A stretch of DNA of 64,000 nucleotides from JBBROS01 sp038229135 (GCA_038229135.1 JBBROS010000006.1:44837-108836), one strand, 5' to 3'. Shown: positions 41,293 to 49,826, counted from the stretch's first letter. The notes: generated by a model from the sequence alone, not told the origin. Made by a program: numbers and translations.

Positions 41293-42252
41293 CTATCCCG
41301 CCGACCCGATCGCCACCCCCGCCCCCAGCACCAGCGCCCCACCCAGCATGACCTTCGCCACCGCCGACACGGGCGGCGTGTCCATGTACTTCCACTGGAT
41401 GTAGGCGATCGCCAGCAGTTCCAGCACGGTGACGGCCCCCGCCAGCGCCGTCGCAGTCCAGAAATCCTTGATCAGATACGGCAACGTGTGGCCGATCCCG
41501 CCCGCCACCGTCATCAGCCCGCACACAACGCCCCGCAGCAACGGCGTGCCCCGGCCGGACAGCTTGCCGTCATCGGCCAGCGCCTCGGCGAACCCCATCG
41601 AGATCCCAGCCCCGATCGAGGCCGCGATGCCCACCAGGAAGGCGTCCCGGCTGTTCTGCGTCGCGAACGCCGCCGCGAACACCGGTGCCAGCGTGGACAC
41701 GGACCCGTCGATCAGCCCCACGAGTCCCGGCTGCACGATCTCGAGCACGAAGCGGCGCCGGGCGCTGTCGTCCTCCCGTTGCCGCGCATCGCCCGACAGG
41801 TGCTTCTCCTCGATGGCGTTCGCCGCATGCTGGTGCGCGATCTCGGCTGCGGCCAGGTCGCCGAGGGTCTTGCGGATGGCCGCATCGCTGCTTCGCCCCG
41901 CCGCCTCGCCATAGAACCGGCTCGCGTCGATCTCCATCTGCCGCGCCGTCCGCCGCACCGCGTCGATGCCTAGCGCCCGGACCTGCCAGGCAGGCTTGCG
42001 CGACGGCGCGCCGCGCACGTCCTGCCGCCGGACCAACGGGATGTGCGCCCCGAACTTCTCTACATACAGGTCGATCAGCCGCCGCCGATGCTCGTCCTCC
42101 TCCTCCGCCATGTCGTCGAACACGCGGGCACTGTCCGGGTATTCCTCGCGCAGCCCCTCGGCAAAATCGGCGTAGATGCGCCCATCCTCCTCCTCGCTGC
42201 TGATCGCCAGGGCCAGGATTTCGCGCTCGTCGAGGTCGGTGAAGGTCCGCAT
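41293..42252 (-). CDS. mbfA: Membrane-bound ferritin MbfA (ferritin domain plus VIT1-type transporter)
   Basis: 319 residues. The N-terminal ferritin-like domain (about 1-165) has di-iron ligands in SSEEEDGRIY and AEEEDEHRRR, then EIDASRFYGEA and AAAEIAHQHAANAIEE. The C-terminal VIT1/CCC1 domain has four to five membrane segments (GLVGLIDGSVSTLAPVFAAAF, VGIAASIGAGISMGFAEALADDG). The family exports ferrous iron and protects against peroxide in rhizobia, where Irr represses it. No convincing Irr box could be picked out here. Confidence 0.92.
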   Translation of the reverse strand: MRTFTDLDEREILALAISSEEEDGRIYADFAEGLREEYPDSARVFDDMAEEEDEHRRRLIDLYVEKFGAHIPLVRRQDVRGAPSRKPAWQVRALGIDAVRRTARQMEIDASRFYGEAAGRSSDAAIRKTLGDLAAAEIAHQHAANAIEEKHLSGDARQREDDSARRRFVLEIVQPGLVGLIDGSVSTLAPVFAAAFATQNSRDAFLVGIAASIGAGISMGFAEALADDGKLSGRGTPLLRGVVCGLMTVAGGIGHTLPYLIKDFWTATALAGAVTVLELLAIAYIQWKYMDTPPVSAVAKVMLGGALVLGAGVAIGSAG

Positions 42253-42369
42253 GCAGCCTACATGGCCGGTCCGCCGGGGGAGTCAAGTCACAAGGGCAAC
42301 GACTGCGAGCGCTTCTCAATTGCGCCTACCCCGTTGCTGCCCCTATGCTTGCGACTTGCTTGCAGAAAT

Positions 42370-43884
42370 TCAAATCCGCCGCATCGGCAACGACCATGCG
42401 AGCAACAAGGCCGCGAGGGAGAAGGCCCCGATCGTCAGGAACGCCGCCCGGAACGCGCCCGCGATGTCGGACGCGAGCCGGACCCGCACCGCCTCGTCCA
42501 CATGCGCCAGCACCGCCGGCCCCTGCTCCACCACGTCCGCGAACAGGCTCGCCATCGCCGGGTCGCGTAGCGTCAGCGCCCCGAACAGCACGGCACCCAC
42601 CAGCGCCGTTCCCAACGCCGCCCCGATCGAGCGGCTGAACTGCACCGAGGCCGACGCGGCCCCCAGGTTCGCGGGCCCCGCCGCTACCTGAACCGTGATC
42701 TGCACCACCGGCATCGTCGTCCCGATCGACATCGACAGCAGCAGGAACAGCGCCGGAAGCCACACCGTCGGGATCGCGTCGCCCCCGGCCGCCAGCAGCA
42801 GCAGGCACAGCAGCGTCACCACCTGCCCGTAGGAGGGGAACACCGCCGTCCGCCCCGTCTGGCTGATGAGCCGCCCCGTCACCAGCGCGCCCATCGCCAC
42901 ACCGAACGTCAGGGGCAACATGATCAGCCCCACGTAGGTCGGCGACACGCCGCGCACCACTTGCAGGTAGATCGGCATGAACGTGACGCTCCCCACCAGC
43001 GTCGCTCCCACGCAGGCGCCCATGGCGTCCGCCCGCCAGATGGTCGGCTGCCGCAGCAGGTTCACCGGGATCAAGGGCGTCGCCGCCCGCCGCTCCTGCC
43101 GCAGCAGCAGCCACAGCGCCACCGCCGCCACCCCCGCCCACAGCCCGATGGCAGGCGCCTCCCCCCAGCTGATCCGCTGCGCCAGCTCGAGCGCCATCAG
43201 CAGCGGCACGACGAACGCCGTGAACAGCCCAAGCCCCAGCCAGTCGAACCGCAACTGCGAGAACCGCGTGGACCCGGCCTCCTGCCGATCCGGCAGCCGG
43301 AACGCCAGCGCCACCGCCACGAACCCGAGCGGCACGTTCACCCAGAACACCGATTGCCAGCCCAGATGCTGCGTCAGCCACCCCCCGGCCACCGGCCCGA
43401 ACGTGCTGCTCACCATGAACACCGACGCCAGGTATCCCTGATACTTCCCACGCTCCCGCCCCGGCACCGCCTCCCCCACCAGCGCCTGGCTCAGCGTCAT
43501 CAGCCCGCCGCCGCCGATTCCCTGCAGCACCCGTGCAGCCACCAGCGCCAGCATCGTCGGCGCCAACGCACACAGCGCGGACGCGACGATGAAGACGCCG
43601 AGCGAGACGAACAGCAGCCGCTTCCGCCCCAGCGCGTCGCCCAGCCGCCCATACACGGCCGCCGCCACCGTGGTCGCCATCAGGTAGCTGACCACCACCC
43701 AGCTCACGCGCTCCACGTCGCCCAGGGTCGCCGCCACGTTCGGCAGCGCGGTCGCCACGATGGTGCTGTCGATCGCCGCCAGGAACATCGGCAGCGCCAC
43801 GCTCGGGAACACGCGAAAGAAGATGCGCCGCCGATCCTCGCCATCCGGCTCCGCGCTGGTGGGTTCGGCAGCGCCCTCGCTCAC
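42370..43884 (-). CDS. MFS drug transporter, DHA2 (14-TMS) family
   Basis: 504 residues, 14 predicted membrane segments. FLAAIDSTIVATALPNVAATLG (motif D1), YGRLGDALGRKRLL (motif A), ARVLQGIGGGGLMTLSQA and GPVAGGWLTQHLGWQSVFWVNVPLG are typical of EmrB/QacA-like exporters. It starts at a GTG that overlaps the accA stop, an unusual partner for a drug pump. There is no adaptor or outer-membrane gene next to it, so it may work alone. Confidence 0.92.
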   Translation of the reverse strand: MSEGAAEPTSAEPDGEDRRRIFFRVFPSVALPMFLAAIDSTIVATALPNVAATLGDVERVSWVVVSYLMATTVAAAVYGRLGDALGRKRLLFVSLGVFIVASALCALAPTMLALVAARVLQGIGGGGLMTLSQALVGEAVPGRERGKYQGYLASVFMVSSTFGPVAGGWLTQHLGWQSVFWVNVPLGFVAVALAFRLPDRQEAGSTRFSQLRFDWLGLGLFTAFVVPLLMALELAQRISWGEAPAIGLWAGVAAVALWLLLRQERRAATPLIPVNLLRQPTIWRADAMGACVGATLVGSVTFMPIYLQVVRGVSPTYVGLIMLPLTFGVAMGALVTGRLISQTGRTAVFPSYGQVVTLLCLLLLAAGGDAIPTVWLPALFLLLSMSIGTTMPVVQITVQVAAGPANLGAASASVQFSRSIGAALGTALVGAVLFGALTLRDPAMASLFADVVEQGPAVLAHVDEAVRVRLASDIAGAFRAAFLTIGAFSLAALLLAWSLPMRRI

Positions 43885-44837
43885 GCGGCGTGGTCCCGGC
43901 CCATGGCGAGGAACTTGGCCCGGCGCGCCTCCTTCAACGCAGGCGGCGGCAGCCCCAGCAGCGGCTCCAGCGCGGCCCACACCGCATCCCCGACCGCCGC
44001 CACCGCCTCGCCCGGCATGCGATGCGCACCCCCCAGCGGCTCCGGCACCACCACGTCCACAAGTCCGAACCCGCGCAGATCCTGCGCTGTCAGCCGCAGC
44101 GCCTCGGCGGCCAGCGGGGCCTGCGCCTGGTCCCGCCACAGGATGCTCGCACACCCCTCGGGGCTGATCACCGAATACACCGAGTGCTCCAGCATCAGCA
44201 CCCTGTCGCCCGAGGCCAGCGCGATCGCCCCGCCCGAGCCGCCCTCGCCCACGATCGTCGCCACGATCGGCACCGGCGCCTCGAGGCAGGCCTCGATCGA
44301 CCGCGCGATGGCCTCCGCCTGGCCCCGCGCCTCCGCATCCACCCCGGGGAACGCGCCGGCCGTGTCCACGAACGTCAGCAGCGGCAGCTTGAACCGGCCT
44401 GCGAGTTCGATCAGCCGGCGCGCCTTGCGGTAGCCCTCCGGCCGCGCCATGCCGAAATTATGCGCAACCCGGCTCTCCGTGTCCGTCCCGCGCTCTGTGC
44501 CCAGCACCACCACGGGCCGCCCGCGGAACCGCCCGAGCCCGCCCACGACGGCCGCATCGTCCGCGAAGGCCCGGTCGCCGGCCAGCGGCGTCCAGTCCTC
44601 GATCAGCGCCGCAACGTAGGCCAGCGCCTTGGGCCGCTCCGGATGCCGGGCCACCTGCGTCTTCTGCCATGGGGTCAGCTTCGCATAAACGAGCCGGATC
44701 TGCGCCTCGACCTTGTCGGCGAGCTGCCGCATCTCGGCCTCGATGTCGATGCCGCCCGGCTCCTGCATGCGGCGCAGCTCGTCGATCTTGCTCTCGAGCT
44801 CGGCCACGGGCCGCTCGAAGTCCAGGAAGTGGCGCAT
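43881..44837 (-). CDS. accA: Acetyl-CoA carboxylase carboxyltransferase subunit alpha
   Basis: 318 residues. The signature runs HFLDFERPVAELESKIDELR, GGLGRFRGRPVVVLGTERG, NFGMARPEGYRKARRLIELAGRF, TFVDTAGAFPGVDAEARGQAEAIARS and GEGGSGGAIALASGD, ending with SVISPEGCASILWRD. Together with AccD it moves the carboxyl from biotin to acetyl-CoA. It follows xerD by eight bases. Confidence 0.96.
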   Translation of the reverse strand: MRHFLDFERPVAELESKIDELRRMQEPGGIDIEAEMRQLADKVEAQIRLVYAKLTPWQKTQVARHPERPKALAYVAALIEDWTPLAGDRAFADDAAVVGGLGRFRGRPVVVLGTERGTDTESRVAHNFGMARPEGYRKARRLIELAGRFKLPLLTFVDTAGAFPGVDAEARGQAEAIARSIEACLEAPVPIVATIVGEGGSGGAIALASGDRVLMLEHSVYSVISPEGCASILWRDQAQAPLAAEALRLTAQDLRGFGLVDVVVPEPLGGAHRMPGEAVAAVGDAVWAALEPLLGLPPPALKEARRAKFLAMGRDHAA

Positions 44838-44845
44838 GCGCGGGT

Positions 44846-45793
44846 CTAGCCCGGCGGCCGCTCCTGCGCCAGCGTCCCCGCCCCAGCTCCCGTTCCAGCC
44901 CCCGCCAACGGATGATGCAGCGCCACCAGCTCCGCCAGCCGCTCGGCGAGCACGTGCGTGTAGATCTGGGTCGTGGCGATATCCGCATGGCCCAGCAGGG
45001 TCTGCAGGCTCCGCAAGTCGGCGCCCCGCGCCAGCATGTGGCTCGCGAAGCTGTGCCGCAGCACGTGCGGGCTGACCCGGGCCGGGTCCACGCCCGCATC
45101 CAGCGCCGCCCGCTTCAGGGCCACGGCCAGCCCCTGCCGCGTCATGGCCCGGCCGCTCGCGCCCCCCCCTGCCGCGCCCCCGTCCGCGCCCCCGGCAGCC
45201 CCCGCAAACACCCAGCGGCTCGGCGGTGACGCAGCCACCAGCGCCGCCACGGCCGCCTGGGCCGCGGCGGACACGAGCACCATGCGCTCCTTCCCGCCCT
45301 TGCCCCGCACCACCAGCGCCGGCTCCCGCCCGAGGTCGACCCGCCGCAGCCCGGCCAGCTCGCTCACCCGCAGCCCGGTCGCATACAGCAGCTCGAGCGC
45401 CGCCCGGGCCACCAGCCCGGGCAGGCCGGGCCCGGCCGCCGCGGCAGCGACCAGCGACTCCACCTCCGCCTCGCTCAGGTATTTCGGCAGGCTCTGCGGC
45501 AGCTTCGGGCTGTCCAGCAGCAGGCTCGGGTCGTCGTCCCGCACGCCCTCCCGCGCGAGGAACCGGTAGAAATGCCGGAGGCAGGACAGCCGCCGCGCCG
45601 CGGTCCGTGCTGAGACACTGCCCGCGAGCCCCCGCACATAGGCGTGGAGCGCCGCGGCATCCGCCGCCGCCGGCGCGCCGCCCAGGGCTGCCGCCAGCCC
45701 TTCGAGGTCCGCGCGGTATGCCAGCACCGTGTTCAGCGCCGCCCCACGCTCCACCACCAGCATCTCGAGGAACGCCTCCTCGTGCCGGCCCAT
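44846..45793 (-). CDS. xerD: Tyrosine recombinase XerD
   Basis: Site-specific recombinase for chromosome dimer resolution. The protein has 315 residues. The SAM-like N-terminal domain (FLEMLVVERGAALNTVLAYRADL) is followed by the catalytic residues Arg in YATGLRVSELAGL, Lys in VRGKGGKERMV, HVLRHSFASHM (H-x-x-R), and LGHADIATTQIYTHV (His and nucleophile Tyr). An alanine/glycine-rich loop (GAAGGADGGAAGGGASG) is inserted between the Lys and the second Arg box. Another Xer protein may exist elsewhere. Order xerD-accA is kept in other alphaproteobacteria. Confidence 0.93.
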   Translation of the reverse strand: MGRHEEAFLEMLVVERGAALNTVLAYRADLEGLAAALGGAPAAADAAALHAYVRGLAGSVSARTAARRLSCLRHFYRFLAREGVRDDDPSLLLDSPKLPQSLPKYLSEAEVESLVAAAAAGPGLPGLVARAALELLYATGLRVSELAGLRRVDLGREPALVVRGKGGKERMVLVSAAAQAAVAALVAASPPSRWVFAGAAGGADGGAAGGGASGRAMTRQGLAVALKRAALDAGVDPARVSPHVLRHSFASHMLARGADLRSLQTLLGHADIATTQIYTHVLAERLAELVALHHPLAGAGTGAGAGTLAQERPPG

Positions 45794-45812
45794 GGGCGTC
45801 AGCGCCCCCGCC

Positions 45813-45974
45813 TCATCGACCGGGGACCGGGCCGGGTGGCGCAAACTTGTCGTTCGGCAGCACCCGCTGCACCTGCTCCGTGCGCGGCGAGGGCGGGAAC
45901 GCGCCCAGCACCACGAGCCCAACCACGCCCAGCAGCAGCACCAACGCAACGATCGCGAGTATCAATCGGCTCAT
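45813..45974 (-). CDS. Small single-pass membrane protein
   Basis: 53 residues from the ATG at 45974. An N-terminal membrane helix (SRLILAIVALVLLLGVVGLVVLG) is followed by a proline-rich tail with SPRTEQVQRVLPNDKFAPPG. It lies 19 bases before xerD on the same strand and is divergent from aroKB. The composition and the codon pattern are coding-like, and I recall similar short proteins (helix, then PNDKF/PNDRF) at this place in related genomes. Function unknown. Confidence 0.65.
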   Translation of the reverse strand: MSRLILAIVALVLLLGVVGLVVLGAFPPSPRTEQVQRVLPNDKFAPPGPVPGR

Positions 45975-46022
45975 TCACCACCCTTGGCCGCCACAACTCC
46001 GGGTGTGCTACCGTTGCCGACC

Positions 46023-47744
46023 ATGACACGCAACAACGCCGCCCTCGCGGACCCTGCGCCAGCCCCGCCAAGTGCGTTGGCCCCCGCAACGGACGATGCC
46101 TCGCCCGCGCTCGCGCCCATCCGCTCCGTCGTGCTCGTGGGCCTCATGGGCGCCGGCAAGACCAGCATCGGCCGCCGGCTCGCCGCCCGGCTCGGCCTGC
46201 CCTTCCGCGACGCCGACGCCGAGATCGAGCTCGCGGCCGGCTGCTCCATCCCCGAGCTGTTCGCCCGCTGGGGCGAGGCCGATTTCCGCGCCGGCGAAAG
46301 CCGGGTCATCCGCCGCCTGCTGGCCGGCGACCCCCTCGTGCTGGCCACAGGCGGGGGCGCCTTCATGGACCCTGAGACCAGGGCGGCCATCCGCGCCGAC
46401 TCCGTCAGCGTCTGGCTCCGCGTGGACCTGCCCGTGCTCGTCCGCCGCGTGTCGGGCCGCAGCAACCGCCCGCTGCTCCACGGCAAGGACCCCGCCGAAG
46501 TGCTCCGCGCCCTGGCCGCCGCACGCCACCCCACCTATGCCGAGGCCGACCTCGTCGTCGATTGCAGCGACGAGTCGCCGGACCACACCACCAGCCGCGT
46601 CCTCGCCGCCCTCCGGGGCTTCGCGCCGCCCCGCCGCCTTGCCGTGACGCTCACCTCGGCCCGCTACGACGTCGTGGTCGGCAACGACCTGCTCGGCCGC
46701 GCCGGCGCACTCCTCGCCCCGGTGCTGCCGCAGAAGCGCGCCGTGGTCGTCACCGACAGCACGGTCGCCGACCTCCACCTCGCCACCCTCATGGCCGGCC
46801 TCGCGCAGACCGGGATCGAGGCCCGCCCCGTGGTGGTGCCCCCCGGTGAGGCCTCGAAGTCCCTCGAGGGATATGCCGAAGTGGTCCACGGCCTGCTGGA
46901 CGCCAAGGTCGAGCGCCGCACCACCGTCATCGCACTCGGCGGCGGCGTGGTGGGGGACCTCGCCGGGTTCGCCGCCGCCACCACGTTGCGCGGCCTGCCC
47001 TTCGTGCAGGTGCCCACCACGCTCCTGGCGCAGGTCGACAGCAGCGTCGGCGGCAAGACCGGCATCAACACGCCGCACGGGAAGAACCTGGTGGGCGCCT
47101 TCCACCAGCCGCTCATGGTTCTGGCCGACACCGGCGTGCTCGGCACCCTGCCGCCCCGCGAGCTGCGCGCCGGCTATGCCGAGATCGCGAAGGCCGGGCT
47201 GATCGGGGATGCGCAGTTCTTCGCCTGGTGCGAGGCGCACGGCCAGGCGCTGATAGAAGGCGACGCCGACGCCCGCGCCGAGGCCGTGCTCCGCGCCTGC
47301 GCCTTCAAGGCCGGCATCGTCGGCGACGACGAGCGCGAGCAGGCCACCAGCGGCGGACGCGCCCTGCTCAACCTCGGCCACACCTTCGCCCATGCCTTCG
47401 AGTCCGAGGTCGGCTACGGCGGCCAGCTTCTCCACGGCGAAGCGGTTGCCGTCGGCCTCGGACTCGCCTTCCGCCTGTCGGCGCGGCTCGGCCTGGTGGC
47501 CGACGAGGCCGCCACCCGCGTCGCCCGCCACCTCGAAGCCGTTGGCCTCCCCTCCGCACCCGGCATGCTAAACCGCCGCTTCAGCGCCGAACGCCTGGTG
47601 GCTGCCATGAAGCGCGACAAGAAGATGCGCGACGGCACGCTCCACTTCGTCCTCGTCCGCGGCATCGGCCAGGCGTTCACCACGGGCGACGTGCCCGAGG
47701 AGGCGGTGCTGGACCTGCTGCGGGAGGAGGGGTGCGCTGCCTAG
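46023..47744 (+). CDS. aroKB: Fused shikimate kinase / 3-dehydroquinate synthase
   Basis: 573 residues combining two shikimate-pathway enzymes. AroK part (about 34-195): P-loop GLMGAGKTS at 40-48, DADAEIE, RAGESRVIRRLL, ATGGGAF. AroB part (about 205-570): VTDSTVADLH, PPGEASKSLE, ALGGGVVGDLAGFAAATTLRG, QVDSSVGGKTGIN, and metal-binding residues in ELRAGYAEIAKAG, LNLGHTFAHAFE and LHGEAVAVG. Many bacteria have aroK and aroB as adjacent genes; here no stop lies between them. The first 33 residues are an alanine/proline-rich leader. Confidence 0.95.
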   Translation: MTRNNAALADPAPAPPSALAPATDDASPALAPIRSVVLVGLMGAGKTSIGRRLAARLGLPFRDADAEIELAAGCSIPELFARWGEADFRAGESRVIRRLLAGDPLVLATGGGAFMDPETRAAIRADSVSVWLRVDLPVLVRRVSGRSNRPLLHGKDPAEVLRALAAARHPTYAEADLVVDCSDESPDHTTSRVLAALRGFAPPRRLAVTLTSARYDVVVGNDLLGRAGALLAPVLPQKRAVVVTDSTVADLHLATLMAGLAQTGIEARPVVVPPGEASKSLEGYAEVVHGLLDAKVERRTTVIALGGGVVGDLAGFAAATTLRGLPFVQVPTTLLAQVDSSVGGKTGINTPHGKNLVGAFHQPLMVLADTGVLGTLPPRELRAGYAEIAKAGLIGDAQFFAWCEAHGQALIEGDADARAEAVLRACAFKAGIVGDDEREQATSGGRALLNLGHTFAHAFESEVGYGGQLLHGEAVAVGLGLAFRLSARLGLVADEAATRVARHLEAVGLPSAPGMLNRRFSAERLVAAMKRDKKMRDGTLHFVLVRGIGQAFTTGDVPEEAVLDLLREEGCAA

Positions 47745-47756
47745 CTCACGAAGTTC

Positions 47757-47821
47757 GTCATCGCGACCCGTAGGCGTGGCGATCCACGGACCCGTGATCT
47801 CCACGCTTCGCTCGCGATGAC
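47757..47821. repeat. Family A palindromic repeat, short form
   Basis: GTCATCGCGA (47757-47766) and TCGCGATGAC (47812-47821) are perfect 10-base inverted ends; inner arms AGGCGTGGCGATCCACGG and CTCCACGCTTCG are partly paired. At 65 bases it is the shortest copy. It lies just after aroKB and could act as its 3' hairpin. With the tRNA and SAM-II element it accounts for most of the 386-base gap 47745-48130. Confidence 0.85.
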
Positions 47822-47844
47822 GGTGGATGGAAGGTCTTGCCGGC

Positions 47845-47918
47845 TGGAGCGGGTGAAGGGAATCGAACCCTCGTATGCAGCTTGGGAAGCTGCCGTTCTA
47901 CCATTGAACTACACCCGC
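47845..47918 (-). tRNA. tRNA-Gly (anticodon CCC)
   Basis: A full cloverleaf reads on the minus strand: acceptor GCGGGTG pairs with CACCCGC, D arm GTTC-AATGGTA-GAAC, anticodon arm GCAGC-TTCCCAA-GCTGC giving CCC at positions 34-36, T arm GAGGG-TTCGATT-CCCTT, and an encoded CCA end (47845-47847). 74 bases including CCA. Confidence 0.95.
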
Positions 47919-47958
47919 CCATGTCGCCCGGGCAGGCGATGCTTATAGAGTTGTGCCG

Positions 47959-47988
47959 TTGACCGCGCAACGCCCCTGGGACTAAACA
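47959..47988 (+). promoter_or_regulatory. Weak candidate promoter upstream of the SAM-II element
   Basis: TTGACC (47959-47964), 18 bases, TAAACA (47983-47988). It would start RNA near 47995, just before the riboswitch at 48008. Only a moderate match. Confidence 0.3.
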
Positions 47989-48007
47989 AACTGGCGGTTG
48001 ACACGCC

Positions 48008-48068
48008 GCCCTCGGGATTTGTCCGGCCGGATTGCGGCGAGGTGAAACAAGCGCGCTAAAGAGGCCCG
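48008..48068 (+). promoter_or_regulatory. SAM-II riboswitch upstream of metZ
   Basis: Matches the SAM-II pseudoknot consensus in order: stem CCTCG (48010-48014), GGATTTG, ATTGC (48031-48035), stem CGAGG (48038-48042), GTGAAACAA (48042-48050), GCTAAAGAGG (48055-48064). SAM-II elements are known before metA, metX and metZ in alphaproteobacteria, where SAM binding hides the AGG ribosome site. Here the annotated metZ ATG is about 65 bases beyond AGAGG, so the switch probably acts at transcription level or through an overlooked start. Confidence 0.82.
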
Positions 48069-48130
48069 TCCCAGTCGCATCTCGCGGCCGGGGCAGGCAT
48101 CCACGGCCCAGTTCTCTCGAGGCAGGTGCC

Positions 48131-49345
48131 ATGGCCAACCATCGTCCGCTCCGTCCCGCAACACTCCTCGTCCATGGCGGCACCACGCGCTCCATGCACG
48201 GCGAGACGTCCGAGGCGCTCTTCCTCACCTCCGGCTTCGTCTACGACAGCGCCGAGCAGGCCGAGGCCACCTTCGCCGGCACTGTTCAGCACTACCAATA
48301 CTCCCGCTTCGGCAACCCCACCGTAGCGATGCTCGAGCAGCGCCTCGCCCTTCTCGAAGGTGCCGAGGCCTGCCGTGCGACCGCCACCGGCATGGCCGCC
48401 GTCCACGCCGCCATGCTCAGCCACCTCAAGACGGGCGACCGCGTCGTCGCCAGCCGGGCCCTGTTCGGCTCCTGCCACTGGATCGTCAGCACCTTGCTCC
48501 CCCGCTACGGCATCCACACCACCTTCGTGGACGGCACGGACCTCGAGGCCTGGCGCGCCGCCTTCGCCACGCCCGCCACCATGGTCCTGCTCGAATCCCC
48601 CTCGAACCCCATGCTCGAGGTGCTGGACATCCGCGCCATCTGCAGCATGGCCCACGACGCGGGCGCCCTGGTGGTGTTCGACAACGTGTTCGCGACCCCC
48701 CTGCTGCAGAGGCCGCTCGAGCTCGGCGCCGACATCGTCGTCTACTCCTGCACCAAGCACATCGACGGCCAGGGCCGCGCCCTCGGCGGCGCCGTGCTGG
48801 GCAGCAAGGCATGGGTCGAGGACGTGCTGCAGCCCTTCATCCGCAACACCGGCCCGAGCCTCTCGCCGTTCAACGCGTGGCTGCTCCTGAAAGGGCTCGA
48901 GACGCTGCCCGTCCGCGTGAACGCCGCCTGCGCCAGCGCCGCCCGCATCGCGGACCGCCTCGCCGACCACCCTGCCGTCCGACGCGTGCTCTACCCCATG
49001 CGCGCCGATCACCCGCAGCACGCCCTGGCCCAGGCTCAGATGAGCGGCGGCGGCACCATGGTCACGTTCGAGCTGGCCGACCAGCACACCGCCTTCGCCA
49101 TGATGAACGCGTGCCGCATCGTCGCCGTGTCCAACAACCTCGGCGATTCGAAGTCGCTCGCCACCCACCCCGCCACTACCACCCACATGCGCATCGGCCC
49201 GGTGGAGCGCGACCGCCTCGGCATCTCGCCAGGCGCCGTCCGCCTCTCGGTCGGCCTCGAGGATGCCGACGACCTCATCGAGGACCTGCTCTCCGCCCTC
49301 GACGAGGCAGCCCGGCCCGCCCAGCTCGCGGCCGCCGCGGACTGA
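48131..49345 (+). CDS. metZ: O-succinylhomoserine sulfhydrylase
   Basis: PLP enzyme making homocysteine from acylhomoserine and sulfide. 404 residues of the Cys/Met metabolism family. RPATLLVHGGTTRS, QHYQYSRFGNPTVAMLEQRLALLEGAEA, ESPSNPMLEVLDI and VVYSCTKHIDGQGRALGG with the PLP lysine Lys209. It fits with MetX-MetW at 33634-35438 as the direct sulfhydrylation route. A GGCAGG sequence before the ATG at 48131 is the likely ribosome site. Regulated by the SAM-II element upstream. Confidence 0.94.
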   Translation: MANHRPLRPATLLVHGGTTRSMHGETSEALFLTSGFVYDSAEQAEATFAGTVQHYQYSRFGNPTVAMLEQRLALLEGAEACRATATGMAAVHAAMLSHLKTGDRVVASRALFGSCHWIVSTLLPRYGIHTTFVDGTDLEAWRAAFATPATMVLLESPSNPMLEVLDIRAICSMAHDAGALVVFDNVFATPLLQRPLELGADIVVYSCTKHIDGQGRALGGAVLGSKAWVEDVLQPFIRNTGPSLSPFNAWLLLKGLETLPVRVNAACASAARIADRLADHPAVRRVLYPMRADHPQHALAQAQMSGGGTMVTFELADQHTAFAMMNACRIVAVSNNLGDSKSLATHPATTTHMRIGPVERDRLGISPGAVRLSVGLEDADDLIEDLLSALDEAARPAQLAAAAD

Positions 49346-49347
49346 CC

Positions 49348-49758
49348 ATGACGCCCGGCAACGTCTACACGGCGACCACCCGCAACATCCGCGTGACGGT
49401 CCGGCCGGTCTTTCTCGAGGACCAGTCGGACCCGGACAGCGCCAGCTGGGTCTGGGCCTACCAGGTCCAGATCGAAAACCGCGGTCCGGAGACTGTCCAG
49501 CTCCTCCGCCGCACCTGGCGCATCACGGACGCGCATGGCCGCATCCAGGTGGTTCAGGGCGACGGCGTGGTCGGCGAGCAGCCCGTGCTCGAGCCGGGTG
49601 ACGGTTTCGAGTATACCTCGGGCACACCGCTCGAAACCCCCTCCGGCATCATGGAGGGCGCCTACCACATGCGCGTGACCCTCACGCGGGAGGCGTTCGA
49701 CGTGCAGATCCCCGCCTTCAGCCTCGACAGCCCGACCCCCGGGCGACGCCTGCACTGA
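49348..49758 (+). CDS. apaG: ApaG domain protein
   Basis: 136 residues, an FNIII-like ApaG fold. Visible landmarks are SWVWAYQVQIENRGPETVQLLRRTWRI, the GDGVVGEQPVLEPGDGFEYTSG core and MEGAYHM. ApaG is linked to Co2+ resistance and Mg2+ efflux in enterobacteria, but its mechanism is not settled. It starts two bases after the metZ stop. Confidence 0.95.
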   Translation: MTPGNVYTATTRNIRVTVRPVFLEDQSDPDSASWVWAYQVQIENRGPETVQLLRRTWRITDAHGRIQVVQGDGVVGEQPVLEPGDGFEYTSGTPLETPSGIMEGAYHMRVTLTREAFDVQIPAFSLDSPTPGRRLH

Positions 49759-49826
49759 CGCAACGGGTTGCCACCGCTGAACTTGCCCCCACATCCGGTA
49801 TCGACCAGAGCGCAAGGGTTCCCGCG

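Noticed and set aside
42356..42375. Possible Irr/iron box upstream of mbfA (TTGCAGAAATTCAAA)
   Set aside because: Symmetry is weak, it overlaps the end of the MFS gene and is over 100 bases from mbfA.
47998..48003. Perfect TTGACA before the SAM-II element
   Set aside because: A -10 box at the right distance would fall inside the riboswitch and none is visible; the RNA must start upstream of the aptamer.
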